Assembly (NCBI GenBank): GCA_964594075.1
Contig: CAZQKW010000075.1
Coordinates: 1-13,772 of the forward strand
Direction: 5' to 3'
Length of the DNA stretch: 13,772 nucleotides
From: CAZQKW01 sp964594075
GTDB taxonomy: Bacteria; Desulfobacterota; WTBG01; CAIYCZ01
Both the position numbers and the translations under genes were made by a program. Within the stretch, counting starts at the first letter, position 1, and each line of letters starts with the position of its first letter. Of this stretch, positions 1-7,986 are shown piece after piece. The notes under the pieces were generated by a model. The model did not search any database and was not told the origin of the DNA. It saw only the letters and a program-made list of their open reading frames with translations.

Positions 1-153
1 AGAAAAAGAGCATGGGAGCCGCTATCCAGTTTCAACTAAAAATTTGACATCCTCAGCATTGCGGCAATCTCAGCGCTAAAACTAACTATGTATACCTATA
101 ACTATTCATTTGAACTGCTATTGTGGACATGGTTGTTTTGAGGGTCTGACTAA
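1..153. other. Left-edge intergenic region
   Basis: No gene can be supported here. All three forward frames close within the first 80 bases, so an upstream gene may end at the window edge, but none of the short tails is recognisable. TTGACA at 44-49 matches a -35 box, yet nothing resembling TATAAT lies 16-18 bases downstream, so I do not call a promoter. A weak GAGGG about 10 bases before the ATG at 154 could be the ribosome binding site of the glycosyltransferase. Confidence 0.4.
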
Positions 154-840
154 ATGCGCTTATCGGTTGTAATTCCTGTTTATAATGAAAGGGACACAAT
201 CCTGGAGGTAGTTTCCCGAGTCAACAAGGTTCCCTTAGAAAAGGAAATAATCATTGTTGATGATTTTTCCACTGACGGCACCCGGGAAGTCTTGCAAAAT
301 TTTTCCCACAACAATGTAAAAATATTTTTCCACGAAACAAATCAGGGCAAAGGCGCTGCCCTGCGAACCGGTTTCAAGCAGGTACAAGGCGATATCGTCA
401 TTATTCAGGATGCTGATCTGGAATATAATCCGGATGAGTATCCGCAAATCATTGCCCCCATCAGAGATGGTCATGCTGATGCAGTGTTTGGTTCGCGGTT
501 TTTGGGCGGTCCGCATCGCGTTCATCTGTTCTGGCATTATGTGGGAAATACTTTTCTTACCACCCTGTCCAATATGTTCACCAATATTAACCTTACGGAT
601 ATGGAAACCTGTTATAAAGCATTTAAAGCAAGCCTGCTGAAAGAATTTACCATAGAATCCAACCGGTTTGGTATTGAACCTGAACTTACGGCAAAGCTTG
701 CGCGCCTGAAATGCCGGATATATGAAGTGCCCATTTCCTATTGTGGCCGGGATTATTCTGAGGGGAAAAAAATCAACTGGAAAGATGGTCTGGCAGCCAT
801 CTATTGGATTTTATATTATAATTTGAAAAAGACCTTGTAA
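154..840 (+). CDS. Glycosyltransferase family 2 (DPM1-like, polyprenyl-phosphate sugar transferase type)
   Basis: A 228-residue GT-A fold glycosyltransferase that probably moves a sugar from a nucleotide-sugar donor to a lipid phosphate or envelope glycan at the inner membrane face. It opens with the family 2 signature VVIPVYNE (residues 5-12). IIIVDDFSTDGT (32-43) supplies the nucleotide-binding aspartates, and QDADLEYNP (85-93) carries the metal-binding D-x-D (Asp86, Asp88). NQGKGAALRTG (63-73) and the GSRF segment are typical of the DPM1/DPG_synthase group. The length fits a stand-alone catalytic domain, and I see no C-terminal membrane helices, so it resembles soluble Dpm1-type enzymes rather than GtrB/ArnC types. 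The ATG at 154 keeps the complete N-terminal strand. It stands alone on the + strand, with a repeat element between it and the next gene, so context does not reveal donor or acceptor. Confidence 0.9.
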   Translation: MRLSVVIPVYNERDTILEVVSRVNKVPLEKEIIIVDDFSTDGTREVLQNFSHNNVKIFFHETNQGKGAALRTGFKQVQGDIVIIQDADLEYNPDEYPQIIAPIRDGHADAVFGSRFLGGPHRVHLFWHYVGNTFLTTLSNMFTNINLTDMETCYKAFKASLLKEFTIESNRFGIEPELTAKLARLKCRIYEVPISYCGRDYSEGKKINWKDGLAAIYWILYYNLKKTL

Positions 841-877
841 TAATAAACTTTCCGCGGGATACTTAATAAAATGAAGA

Positions 878-1019
878 CCGCGGGAGTGTTGAAAAACCCT
901 TAATTGTCATTCTGAGGGTCAGCGAAGAATCTCCAACTGAAAGACATTCCGGTCCTTATATAACAAGGAGATCCTTCATTGCATTCAGGATGACATTTTT
1001 TTAACACCCCCCGCTGCGG
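878..1019. repeat. Imperfect inverted-repeat (MITE-like) dispersed element
   Basis: A non-coding segment of about 142 bases with mirrored ends. The outer arms are CCGCGGGAGTGTTGAAAAA (878-896) and, as its reverse complement with small indels, TTTTTTAACACCCCCCGC followed by tGCGG (to 1019). Inner arms are TGTCATTCTGA...GAAGAATCTC (905-933) and GAGATCCTTC...TCAGGATGACA (968-995). Transcribed, it would form a long hairpin with a loop of about 34 bases. The TGTCATTCTGAG/GAATCTC wording recurs as dispersed intergenic repeats in many uncultured-bacterium genomes; I state this from memory without a search. CCGCGGGA also occurs directly repeated at 852-859 and 878-885, so the left border is uncertain. 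It may end transcription of the upstream glycosyltransferase gene. Confidence 0.7.
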
Positions 1020-1060
1020 TTAGTTATCAATTGTTCCGACCACTATAAAAGGATCTTAAT

Positions 1061-2332
1061 ATGAAAAAACACGTAATTCATTTTCTTGTTTTAGCGGTAA
1101 GCATTCTTTTTTCACTGAATGATCTGCAGGCCAGGCAGCGGTATGCTCAAGATGAAATACTGGTCAAGTTTAAGCCGGTGGTTGAAGAAAGCAGGATAGC
1201 CGCCCTCATCCACAATTTGGGCGCATTACAGTTCAAACATTCTTACCGAAAACGGTTTTGTGTGGTAAAAGTTCCGGAAGGTATGGTTGAAACAATGCAA
1301 AAACGGTTTTCTCAAAACCCTGCCGTTGAACGGGTCACCTTGAACTATGTTTTTGATCTCTATACTGTTCCCAATGATCCCTATTATAGCGAGCAGTGGA
1401 ATCTGCCATTGATAAATATTGAGGCAGCATGGAATATCAGCACCGGCGCCGGGGTTACGGTGGCTGTGGTGGACAGCGGCGTTAATACCAGCCGACACCC
1501 CGGACAAGACGGTTTCGGCAAACGGTTGCTGCCGGGATACAACGCCATTCTGGGGATAGAAGGGGCGTCTTTTGACCAGAACTTTCACGGCACCCACGTG
1601 GCAGGGACCATCGGTCAGGAAACTAATAACGGCATCGGCGTTGCCGGGGTTGCTTATAATGCCACCATCATGCCGGTAAAAGTTTTCCTGCGCAGCGGGA
1701 ATTTCGCACTATTAAGCTGGGTGGTTGATGGCATTGACTGGGCGGTTGCACATGGTGCCGACATTATCAACCTGAGCCTGGGCGGGCCAGGGGCTGATCC
1801 CGATACCGGAGAGCCCTATGATCTTTCTTTTCTTGAAGAAGCAATCAATAATGCCGTTGCCCACAACAGGACGGTCATTGCAGCGGCAGGCAATGATGGC
1901 AGAGCGGAAGTGAGCTATCCTGCTGCCTTTGATGCGGTCATTGCCGTTGGCGCAATAGATTACCAGAAGCAACGTGCACCCTATTCTAATTACGGCACCG
2001 AAATTGACGTGGTTGCCCCGGGTGGGGTTGTTGCCCAGGATCCTGACGGCGATGGCACCCTTAATGGAGGGATTCTGCAGGAAACGTTTCGGCAATTTCT
2101 TGGGTTCCGTTTTTTTGCCTTCGGTTGGGGATACTGGTTTTTATCGGGCACCTCAATGGCAACACCGCACGTTTCCGGGGTTGCCGCACTCATAAAATCA
2201 AAACATCCGGACTGGACGTCGCAGCAGATCAGAGACGCGTTAATCAATACTGCAGAAGACTTGGGCCCGGCGGGCAAAGATCCAGAATTTGGCTATGGAC
2301 TTATTGATGCATACGCTGCATTGCAATATTGA
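1061..2332 (+). CDS. Secreted S8 family (subtilisin/fervidolysin-like) serine protease
   Basis: A 423-residue exported subtilase. Residues 1-25 form a signal peptide (MKK, hydrophobic core HFLVLAVSILFSL, then QARQ). Residues 28-105 look like the fervidolysin-type N-terminal prodomain that folds and inhibits the enzyme until cleavage. The catalytic triad is complete: Asp138 in VAVVDSG, His176 in HGTHVAGT, and Ser365 in SGTSMATPH. Asn278 in AAAGNDG is the expected oxyanion-hole residue. Before the serine motif an insert with DPDGDGTLNGG (327-337) resembles an acidic Ca2+-binding loop seen in related subtilases. The chain stops soon after the catalytic domain, with no P-domain, PPC or sorting tail, so release into periplasm or medium is likely. 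The start is backed by AAAGGAT about 6-9 bases before the ATG. The gene is monocistronic and ends at a strong terminator. Confidence 0.95.
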   Translation: MKKHVIHFLVLAVSILFSLNDLQARQRYAQDEILVKFKPVVEESRIAALIHNLGALQFKHSYRKRFCVVKVPEGMVETMQKRFSQNPAVERVTLNYVFDLYTVPNDPYYSEQWNLPLINIEAAWNISTGAGVTVAVVDSGVNTSRHPGQDGFGKRLLPGYNAILGIEGASFDQNFHGTHVAGTIGQETNNGIGVAGVAYNATIMPVKVFLRSGNFALLSWVVDGIDWAVAHGADIINLSLGGPGADPDTGEPYDLSFLEEAINNAVAHNRTVIAAAGNDGRAEVSYPAAFDAVIAVGAIDYQKQRAPYSNYGTEIDVVAPGGVVAQDPDGDGTLNGGILQETFRQFLGFRFFAFGWGYWFLSGTSMATPHVSGVAALIKSKHPDWTSQQIRDALINTAEDLGPAGKDPEFGYGLIDAYAALQY

Positions 2333-2388
2333 CAAGAATAATTTTACTACAAAGTATATGCTACCTGAAAAGGCAGCAGTCTCATGAG

Positions 2389-2419
2389 CCCCGGACATTG
2401 AACCGTGTCCGGGGTTTTT
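2389..2419 (+). terminator. Intrinsic terminator of the S8 protease gene
   Basis: A perfect 9-base-pair GC-rich stem, CCCCGGACA (2389-2397) with TGTCCGGGG (2406-2414), closes an 8-base loop and is followed directly by TTTTT (2415-2419). It lies 57 bases after the protease stop codon. The open frame of the following kinase-like gene extends back to a TTG inside this T-run (2418), which argues that the extension is not translated and that the downstream gene has its own promoter. Confidence 0.92.
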
Positions 2420-2489
2420 GCTGTCCATTGCTTTTTGCTGCGATTTTGACTATATTAAAAATAACCTTGACTTATTTACATGGTCTGTC

Positions 2490-4307
2490 ATGAACGCCAC
2501 TACCAGCACTCAATCTATGGAAAAATTTCTTCAGGAACATCCCGAAGTGATACGGCTGTTGGAAGATGAAAAGATAAGAAAGCTGCTCGAGCTTCTTTCC
2601 GCCGAAGATATCACGCGCATTGAATATATGCTTGAAAACCGCTGGATAGATATTCAAAAAGCACTGAAAATTTCTGACAGTATTATGAAGATTTCGCCGG
2701 AAATTTCCGGCGATGAATTGTTGACTATTCTGTGCCGCGATATTACCGAGCTGACTAATGCACAATGCGCAACCTGCCGGACATATGATCCCATAAAAAA
2801 CGTCATGGTGGCGAGCGGCAGTTATAATTGGGGCGGTCAGCGAACCGGTGAAATTCCTTATGAGCAGTCCATTGCCGGCCAGATTTTTGAAACCAAGACC
2901 TTTTTTATGGCTCCTGATTTGATGCAGGAGCCGCTCTATGCAGAAAAAGAAAAGCTCCAGGCTATGGGCATCAATTCAATGTTTGCCTTGCCGATTCTCC
3001 TCACTGATTATGACGGCGCGGAACGAAAGGAAGTGCTCATCGGGACACTGCAGATCTATTTTGCGGAAAAAAACAAACACATTCCGCAACAGCAGATCAA
3101 TCTTATTCAAAGCGTCGTCGGCAGGTTCAGCTATGTGCTGGCGCAGAAACGGCGGCTTGAACTGCAAAAAAAAGCGGCCATCCTGCGAGATAGCCGCCGC
3201 GCGCTTCTGCAAATCCTTAAGCGCACTGAATCTCTTGACCAAGTATTGAGTTACCTTGTGGCAAAGATTGCAGAAATAATCAATGTCAATCGCTGTTCGT
3301 TGTTTTCCATAGAAAAAAACAGCGCGGGAGAACCGTTTGCCATATTAATAGCCGGCTACCCCCTTGATCCTGCCGCTCATGGATACGGCAGTGTCTTGGC
3401 ATTTAATGACCATCCTGCTATTCGGGAGGTATGCGAAACCGGCCATCCCCTGCTGATAGAGAACGCCCGCGAAGACCCGCGGATGAAGGCAAGCTATGCC
3501 CTCTATATTTATAAAAAGATTAAGAATGTGTATTTCGTGCCCATTAAAGACGAAACAGATCTGGTAACGCATATTCTGGTGCTTGATGGCGATGAAACCA
3601 AGCCGCTGGAACAAGAGGATATTCTGTTTTGCAATTCACTCATTCAGGACATTGAACTCTGCATCCAGACATCATTGCGTTCACAAGAACGGCACGATTC
3701 ATTCAATCAGATGCTCTCCTTTGGCGCTATTGCCCGGCTCTATACCAAACGGTTGAAATCGCCGGATGCAACCGCAGAGGAACTGGATCAGATGTATAAA
3801 AAGTTGAGCAAAAGCATGCTGGCAGTTGAAGACATTTTGACGGACCGGGTTCCCTATCCCGAAAAAGAACCCGTTAATCTCAACCAGATAATCCGGGAAC
3901 GACTGGATACCTTTTATTTCCCGCCTCAGGTGGTGATTGAAACACAGTTGCTCCCCACCGACTTTACCATCATCGCAGACCGCAAAAAGGTGGGACGGAT
4001 TATCGGCAATCTGCTTAGCAATGCCCACAAAAAACTTGAGGAATTAAAAACCGGGGTGTTGCGCATCGCCACTTCCATCAAGGATGGACAGGCAGTGATT
4101 GAAATCGGCAATACCGGGACGATTGAGGAAGCAATTCGGCATAAGATTTTCAGCGATGGGCAAATAATTTCTGGCAGAGATGGTTCAAGCGGCCAGGGCC
4201 TCTCCATAGTGAAATTGTTTACGGTCATGCACCGGGGACAGGTTGAATTTGAAACTAATCCTGAAAAAAACTGGACGGTATTTCGGGTTAAACTGCACCT
4301 CCAGTAA
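2490..4307 (+). CDS. Double-GAF sensor protein with histidine-kinase-like ATPase domain
   Basis: A 605-residue cytoplasmic signalling protein with no membrane segment. Residues about 10-60 are helical. GAF domain 1 spans about 70-215, a helical linker about 216-245, and GAF domain 2 about 248-395. A helical dimerisation-like region (400-455) is followed by a HATPase_c domain (about 460-605). The ATPase N-box is GNLLSNAHKK (506-515, Asn511), the G1 box is EIGNTGTI (Asn541 where Asp is usual), and the G2 box is GSSGQGLSIV (565-574). The helix that normally reads H-E-x-x-N-P has RLYTKRLKSPD (416-426) with no histidine; His402 is the only nearby candidate. It may be a signalling ATPase or use a non-standard acceptor. 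I chose the ATG at 2490 because the longer frame starts at a TTG inside the upstream terminator; ATG 2517 is another possibility. No partner regulator gene is adjacent. Confidence 0.8.
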   Translation: MNATTSTQSMEKFLQEHPEVIRLLEDEKIRKLLELLSAEDITRIEYMLENRWIDIQKALKISDSIMKISPEISGDELLTILCRDITELTNAQCATCRTYDPIKNVMVASGSYNWGGQRTGEIPYEQSIAGQIFETKTFFMAPDLMQEPLYAEKEKLQAMGINSMFALPILLTDYDGAERKEVLIGTLQIYFAEKNKHIPQQQINLIQSVVGRFSYVLAQKRRLELQKKAAILRDSRRALLQILKRTESLDQVLSYLVAKIAEIINVNRCSLFSIEKNSAGEPFAILIAGYPLDPAAHGYGSVLAFNDHPAIREVCETGHPLLIENAREDPRMKASYALYIYKKIKNVYFVPIKDETDLVTHILVLDGDETKPLEQEDILFCNSLIQDIELCIQTSLRSQERHDSFNQMLSFGAIARLYTKRLKSPDATAEELDQMYKKLSKSMLAVEDILTDRVPYPEKEPVNLNQIIRERLDTFYFPPQVVIETQLLPTDFTIIADRKKVGRIIGNLLSNAHKKLEELKTGVLRIATSIKDGQAVIEIGNTGTIEEAIRHKIFSDGQIISGRDGSSGQGLSIVKLFTVMHRGQVEFETNPEKNWTVFRVKLHLQ

Positions 4308-4398
4308 CCCCCCGCGCGTAGAATGCAACAGCTACTATTCATTCGCAAGGTAACAGCCTACCTTTAAATTGATTTTACCACAGAAAGGATCAGTCAGT

Positions 4399-5505
4399 AT
4401 GGCAAACAGAACACAGCGTGTGACGGAATTTGGACAGAGTTTCTGGTTGGATAACATTCATCGCCGCGAATTGCGCGACGGCACCATCAAACGGCTCATT
4501 GATGAGGATGGCATACGTGGAATTACTTCAAACCCCACGATCTTTATGAAAGCAGTGAGCAGCGGAACCGATTATGATGAACAGATTCGCACTCTGGCAC
4601 AACAGGGCAAGGACGCGCGTGCTATCTATTACCAGCTTACTATGGATGATATCCGGCAGGCTGGGCAGCTGCTCTTGCCGGTTTTTAATCAAACCGACGG
4701 CGATGACGGCTTTGTCTCGATTGAACTTAATCCGCAGCATGCCTTTGATGCCGAGAAAAGTATTGCTGAAGCACAGCAGATTTTGTCTGAAATCGGTTTA
4801 CCCAATATCATGGTCAAGGTTCCGGGCACTCCGCAGGGTGCGATTGCAGTGCGGAAGCTTATTGCCGCCGGCTATAATGTTAATATTACGCTGCTGTTTT
4901 CGCCAGAACACTACCGGAGGGTTGCGCTTGCCTATCTGGAGGGGCTGGAAGAGCGTGCAGAACAGGGCGGGAATTTATCCGCTGTGCATTCAGTGGCAAG
5001 CTTTTTTCTGAGCCGCATTGACACCAAAGTTGACAAACAGCTTGATACGATTGACACCGTGGAAAGCAGGTCTCTGAGAGGCGCCACCGCAATTGCGGTG
5101 GCAAAGGTAACGTATGCCATATTTAAGGAGCTTTTTTTCAGCCCGCAGTTTAAGCGGCTTCAGGACAAAGGCGCCCGGATTCAACGACCGCTCTGGGCAA
5201 GCACCAGCACTAAGGACCCCGCCTACCGCGATGTGAAATATGTTGAAGCGCTTATTGGCGCACACACTATAAATACGCTCCCACCGGAAACCATCAGTGC
5301 GTTCAGAGACCACGGGGAGGCACGGTCAACCCTTGAGCAGGGTATTCAGGATGCTGCTTCATTCCTGCAACGGATAGAAGCGGTGGGTATCTCGCTGGAT
5401 AAGATATACCAGGAGCTACAGGATGAAGGGGTGAAGGCATTTGAAAGCTCCTACCTTGAGCTGCTGCGGACAATTGAGGCAAAAGCACAGGTGCTGCTGA
5501 GCTAA
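4399..5505 (+). CDS. tal: Transaldolase (long, mycobacterial/TalAB-type)
   Basis: A 368-residue class I aldolase of the pentose phosphate pathway that moves a dihydroxyacetone unit from sedoheptulose-7-phosphate to glyceraldehyde-3-phosphate, giving erythrose-4-phosphate and fructose-6-phosphate. The opening FGQSFWLDNIHRREL (11-25), GITSNPTIF (41-49) and NIMVKVPGTPQG (136-147), with Schiff-base Lys140, are diagnostic. Asp18 and the TSNP loop are the expected catalytic and phosphate-site elements. The length matches the long bacterial subfamily (TIGR00876-like) rather than the roughly 215-residue form. The ATG at 4399 is preferred over an in-frame ATG at 4369 because AGAAAGGAT sits about 9 bases upstream and the conserved sequence begins just after. 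It follows the kinase-like gene by 91 bases and may be cotranscribed. It converges on cysC with 14 bases between stops and no clear terminator. Confidence 0.95.
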   Translation: MANRTQRVTEFGQSFWLDNIHRRELRDGTIKRLIDEDGIRGITSNPTIFMKAVSSGTDYDEQIRTLAQQGKDARAIYYQLTMDDIRQAGQLLLPVFNQTDGDDGFVSIELNPQHAFDAEKSIAEAQQILSEIGLPNIMVKVPGTPQGAIAVRKLIAAGYNVNITLLFSPEHYRRVALAYLEGLEERAEQGGNLSAVHSVASFFLSRIDTKVDKQLDTIDTVESRSLRGATAIAVAKVTYAIFKELFFSPQFKRLQDKGARIQRPLWASTSTKDPAYRDVKYVEALIGAHTINTLPPETISAFRDHGEARSTLEQGIQDAASFLQRIEAVGISLDKIYQELQDEGVKAFESSYLELLRTIEAKAQVLLS

Positions 5506-5519
5506 TGCTGTGTGTGCTG

Positions 5520-6143
5520 TCAGCGACCCCCTGACTGTCTGCTAATAATCCCCTTGTTCTCAAGAAAGGTAATAACCTTTGCCGCGCTTTCTGAGACTGA
5601 TTCCTGATCGGTATCCAGGATGAGTTCCGGTTTTTCCGGCTCCTCGTAAGGAGCAGATATACCGGTAAACTCCGGAATCTGGCCCGCTCGGGCTTTTTTG
5701 TAGAGTCCCTTGGTATCCCGGCGCTCGCATTCATCAAGCGAACAGCGGCAAAAAATTTCCACAAACTCACCTTCCTGATTGAGCCTTCGCGCCAACTCCC
5801 GGTCTGCCCGATAGGGAGAAATGAACGCGGTCATGACAATAATGCCGGCCTGTGCAAACAGATGTGCCACTTCTCCGATGCGGCGGATATTTTCCTCCCG
5901 GTCTTTGGGTGAAAAGCCCAGATCCTTGTTAAGACCGTGTCGGATATTGTCGCCATCCAGAATAAAGGTATGACAACCGCGCTCAAAAAGCTGTACTTCC
6001 ACTTCATTGGCCAATGTTGATTTGCCTGATCCGGACAGGCCGGTAAACCAGATAACAACGCCCTTCTGGCCGAATAGCTGTTCTCTGTCTTCTTTGGTAA
6101 TCGTTGCATGGTGCCACACAATGTTCTTGCTTTTTGGTTCCAC
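5520..6143 (-). CDS. cysC: Adenylylsulfate (APS) kinase
   Basis: A 207-residue cytosolic kinase that phosphorylates adenosine 5'-phosphosulfate to PAPS, the activated sulfate used in reduction or sulfation. It has the P-loop GLSGSGKS (35-42), the APS-binding LDGDNIRHGLN (62-72), DREENIRRIGEVA (81-93), FISPYRADR (107-115) with the characteristic Ser109, and KGLYKKARAGQIPEFTG (145-161) near the substrate lid. The length is that of stand-alone CysC, with no fused ATP sulfurylase. Translation starts at GTG (6143-6141) with AAGGAAG seven bases upstream; an ATG at 6150 is out of frame. It is the last gene of the leftward asd-regulator-cysC group. No ATP sulfurylase or PAPS reductase gene is in the window, so assimilation and sulfation cannot be told apart here. 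Confidence 0.95.
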   Translation of the reverse strand: MEPKSKNIVWHHATITKEDREQLFGQKGVVIWFTGLSGSGKSTLANEVEVQLFERGCHTFILDGDNIRHGLNKDLGFSPKDREENIRRIGEVAHLFAQAGIIVMTAFISPYRADRELARRLNQEGEFVEIFCRCSLDECERRDTKGLYKKARAGQIPEFTGISAPYEEPEKPELILDTDQESVSESAAKVITFLENKGIISRQSGGR

Positions 6144-6178
6144 GGCGCATCTTCCTTTCTTAAAACAGGTTCAATCCG

Positions 6179-6862
6179 TTATTCGGTAGCAAACTTATAC
6201 CCGACATTGCGAACTGTAACAATCATATCACCCACGGCGCTGCCCAGTTTATTGCGCAGTCGCTGGATGTGAATATCAACCGTTCTGGTTCCTACATAAT
6301 TATCATAGCCCCAGACTTTATCAAGGAGTTCGTCGCGCGAAAAAACCCGCCCGCGGTTGAGCAGCAGGAATTTAAGCAGCTCAAATTCTTTAAACGTGAG
6401 ATAAATAGGAACGCCCTGTATGGATGCTTCATAATTCTCCAGATCTACGACCAGGTCTTTAATGGTAAGGGCTTCCCGGTTTTTTGAGTAAAGTCCGCGC
6501 CGAAACACCTGTTTTATGCGCGCGACTGCTTCCTGGAAATTTTCTCTCTGGATGATAAAGTCGTCAATTGCAAACGCCGAATCAAGCTCGACAAGTTGTT
6601 GTTCACGGATGAAAATGATCAGCGGCACCGTTTTGAATACCGCAGCATCTCGCAAAAATCGACATGCGCCCTTGAGGGAGCCGTGCTGTCCGGTGAGATC
6701 AAAGATCAGAGCTGCTACCTTATGCCGGAACGGCAGCTCAAGCGCCTTCTCTTTAGAATCCACCCCTATCGTGTCAATCCCCTGTTCTTTGAGAGCACGC
6801 TCAAGAGAGGTTCGCCATGCCACCTGACCACTGATCAGAACAGCACACGGCCGTTTGTCCAA
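6179..6862 (-). CDS. Atypical OmpR/PhoB-family DNA-binding regulator with degenerate receiver
   Basis: A 227-residue transcription factor. The C-terminal half (about 130-227) is a clear winged-helix DNA-binding domain: LTFKEFELLKFLLLNRGRVFS (155-175), the turn DELLDKVWGYDNYVGTRTVDIHIQRLRNKL (177-206) and the wing VRNVGYKF (217-224). The N-terminal half has receiver-like strand and helix order but lacks most phosphorylation residues. Ser11-Gly12 replace the acidic pair, Ile85 replaces the usual Thr/Ser, and Gln105 sits where the invariant Lys belongs. Only Asp55, in ALIFDLTG, could match the acceptor site. It therefore probably works without phosphorylation or answers to another input. Translation begins at TTG, supported by AGGAGGG seven bases upstream. 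It lies 30 bases after asd and 35 before cysC on the same strand, with no kinase gene in the group. Confidence 0.88.
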   Translation of the reverse strand: MDKRPCAVLISGQVAWRTSLERALKEQGIDTIGVDSKEKALELPFRHKVAALIFDLTGQHGSLKGACRFLRDAAVFKTVPLIIFIREQQLVELDSAFAIDDFIIQRENFQEAVARIKQVFRRGLYSKNREALTIKDLVVDLENYEASIQGVPIYLTFKEFELLKFLLLNRGRVFSRDELLDKVWGYDNYVGTRTVDIHIQRLRNKLGSAVGDMIVTVRNVGYKFATE

Positions 6863-6869
6863 AAAAAAT

Positions 6870-6876
6870 CCCTCCT
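6870..6876 (-). promoter_or_regulatory. Shine-Dalgarno fixing a TTG start for the atypical regulator
   Basis: Read on the minus strand, AGGAGGG is followed by an A and six T residues, then TTG at 6862-6860, a seven-base spacing. No in-frame ATG gives a better start, and the first strand of the receiver-like fold follows directly. The rare start codon with a near-perfect ribosome site suggests translation-level tuning within the operon. Confidence 0.75.
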
Positions 6877-6892
6877 GCCCCCGAAGTTAATA

Positions 6893-7942
6893 TCACAGCA
6901 GCCCCTTAACATACAAAAGCTCTGCATTCAGAATAGCAGCGCCTGCCGCGCCGCGAATCGTATTATGGCTCAGCAGCACAAACTTATAGTCAAGCACCGG
7001 GCACTCTCGCAGACGTCCCACACAGCAGGTCATGCCCTTGCCGGTATCCCGGTCAAAACGAGGCTGCGGGCGCCTTTCATTATGCAGATAAACAACCGGT
7101 CGCGCCGGTGAAGAGGGTAAATTATAGCGGGCAAGGGGATTGAATGACTCCCAGGCTGCAATAATATCAAGTGCGGTCGGTTTTTTCTCCAGCTCAACGC
7201 TGACGCATTCCAGGTGACCGTCTTTTACGTTGACTCGGTTGCAGGATGCGCTTACCGCTATCGCGGCTGGTTTAAAAGCATCCTTTTCAAAAGAGCCCAG
7301 AATCTTAAGCGGTTCAGACTCCATTTTCCCCTCTTCACCGCCAATGAACGGGATGACATTATCCATAATATCCAGCGAGGCAACACCGGGATAGCCGGCG
7401 CCACTGAGCGCCTGCAGCGTAGTCACAATTATTTTTTTAACGGTAAATTTCTGGTGTAATGGCGCAATTCCCAAAACCAGACCAATGGTCGAACAATTGG
7501 GATTGGTAACAATATAGCCGTCGGCAGCGTACTTTTTCTTTTGCAGCATTACCGCTTCAATATGATCTTCATTAACCTCGGGTATCAGCAGGGGCACATC
7601 CTTATCCATGCGGTGATTGCGCGAATTGCTGGAAACAACATAGCCGGCGCGGGCAAACTCCTCTTCGATGGGGCCCGCCACATCAGCGTCAAGAGCGGAG
7701 AAAACGATCCGGCACCCAAGCCCGGGCTTGCATTCGGTAACCGGCAAACCTTTAATGCTTTCGGGGATTGGCGTCTCAAGTTTCCACCGGTCTCCGACTG
7801 AATCTTCATAATTTTTGCCTGCACTCCGTTCGGAAGCGGCAAGCGAGGTAATCTGAAACCAGGGATGCCCATCGAGGAGCTGGATGAAACGCTGCCCGAC
7901 CATTCCGGTGGCGCCCAAAATGCCAACATCAATTTTTTTCAT
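6893..7942 (-). CDS. asd: Aspartate-semialdehyde dehydrogenase (archaeal/fungal-type)
   Basis: A 349-residue NADP-dependent enzyme that reduces aspartyl-phosphate to aspartate semialdehyde, the branch point to lysine/diaminopimelate, threonine and methionine. It shows the dinucleotide-binding GATGMVGQRF (10-19), SSNSRNHRM (104-112), the catalytic VTNPNCSTIGL (145-155) with Cys150, SGAGYPGVASLDIMDNVIPFI (180-200), GGEEGKMESE (201-210), and CNRVNVKDGHLECV (234-247) carrying substrate-binding Arg236 and catalytic His243. The NPNCSTI and IPFIGGEEGKMESE wording places it with the archaeal/eukaryotic-type family (TIGR00978-like), not the E. coli-like form. The ATG has AGGAG six bases upstream. It is the first gene of a leftward group with the regulator and cysC; a candidate promoter lies at 8002-8030. 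Confidence 0.95.
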   Translation of the reverse strand: MKKIDVGILGATGMVGQRFIQLLDGHPWFQITSLAASERSAGKNYEDSVGDRWKLETPIPESIKGLPVTECKPGLGCRIVFSALDADVAGPIEEEFARAGYVVSSNSRNHRMDKDVPLLIPEVNEDHIEAVMLQKKKYAADGYIVTNPNCSTIGLVLGIAPLHQKFTVKKIIVTTLQALSGAGYPGVASLDIMDNVIPFIGGEEGKMESEPLKILGSFEKDAFKPAAIAVSASCNRVNVKDGHLECVSVELEKKPTALDIIAAWESFNPLARYNLPSSPARPVVYLHNERRPQPRFDRDTGKGMTCCVGRLRECPVLDYKFVLLSHNTIRGAAGAAILNAELLYVKGLL

Positions 7943-7986
7943 TTCTGGCTCCTATTGCAAAAATTAACGGTAACGAAGTGCGCTGC

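Noticed and set aside
44..72. Promoter for the glycosyltransferase from TTGACA at 44
   Set aside because: There is no acceptable -10 box at the right distance.
2418..2489. TTG-initiated N-terminal extension of the GAF kinase-like gene
   Set aside because: It starts inside the T-run of a strong terminator, has no Shine-Dalgarno and encodes no recognisable sequence.
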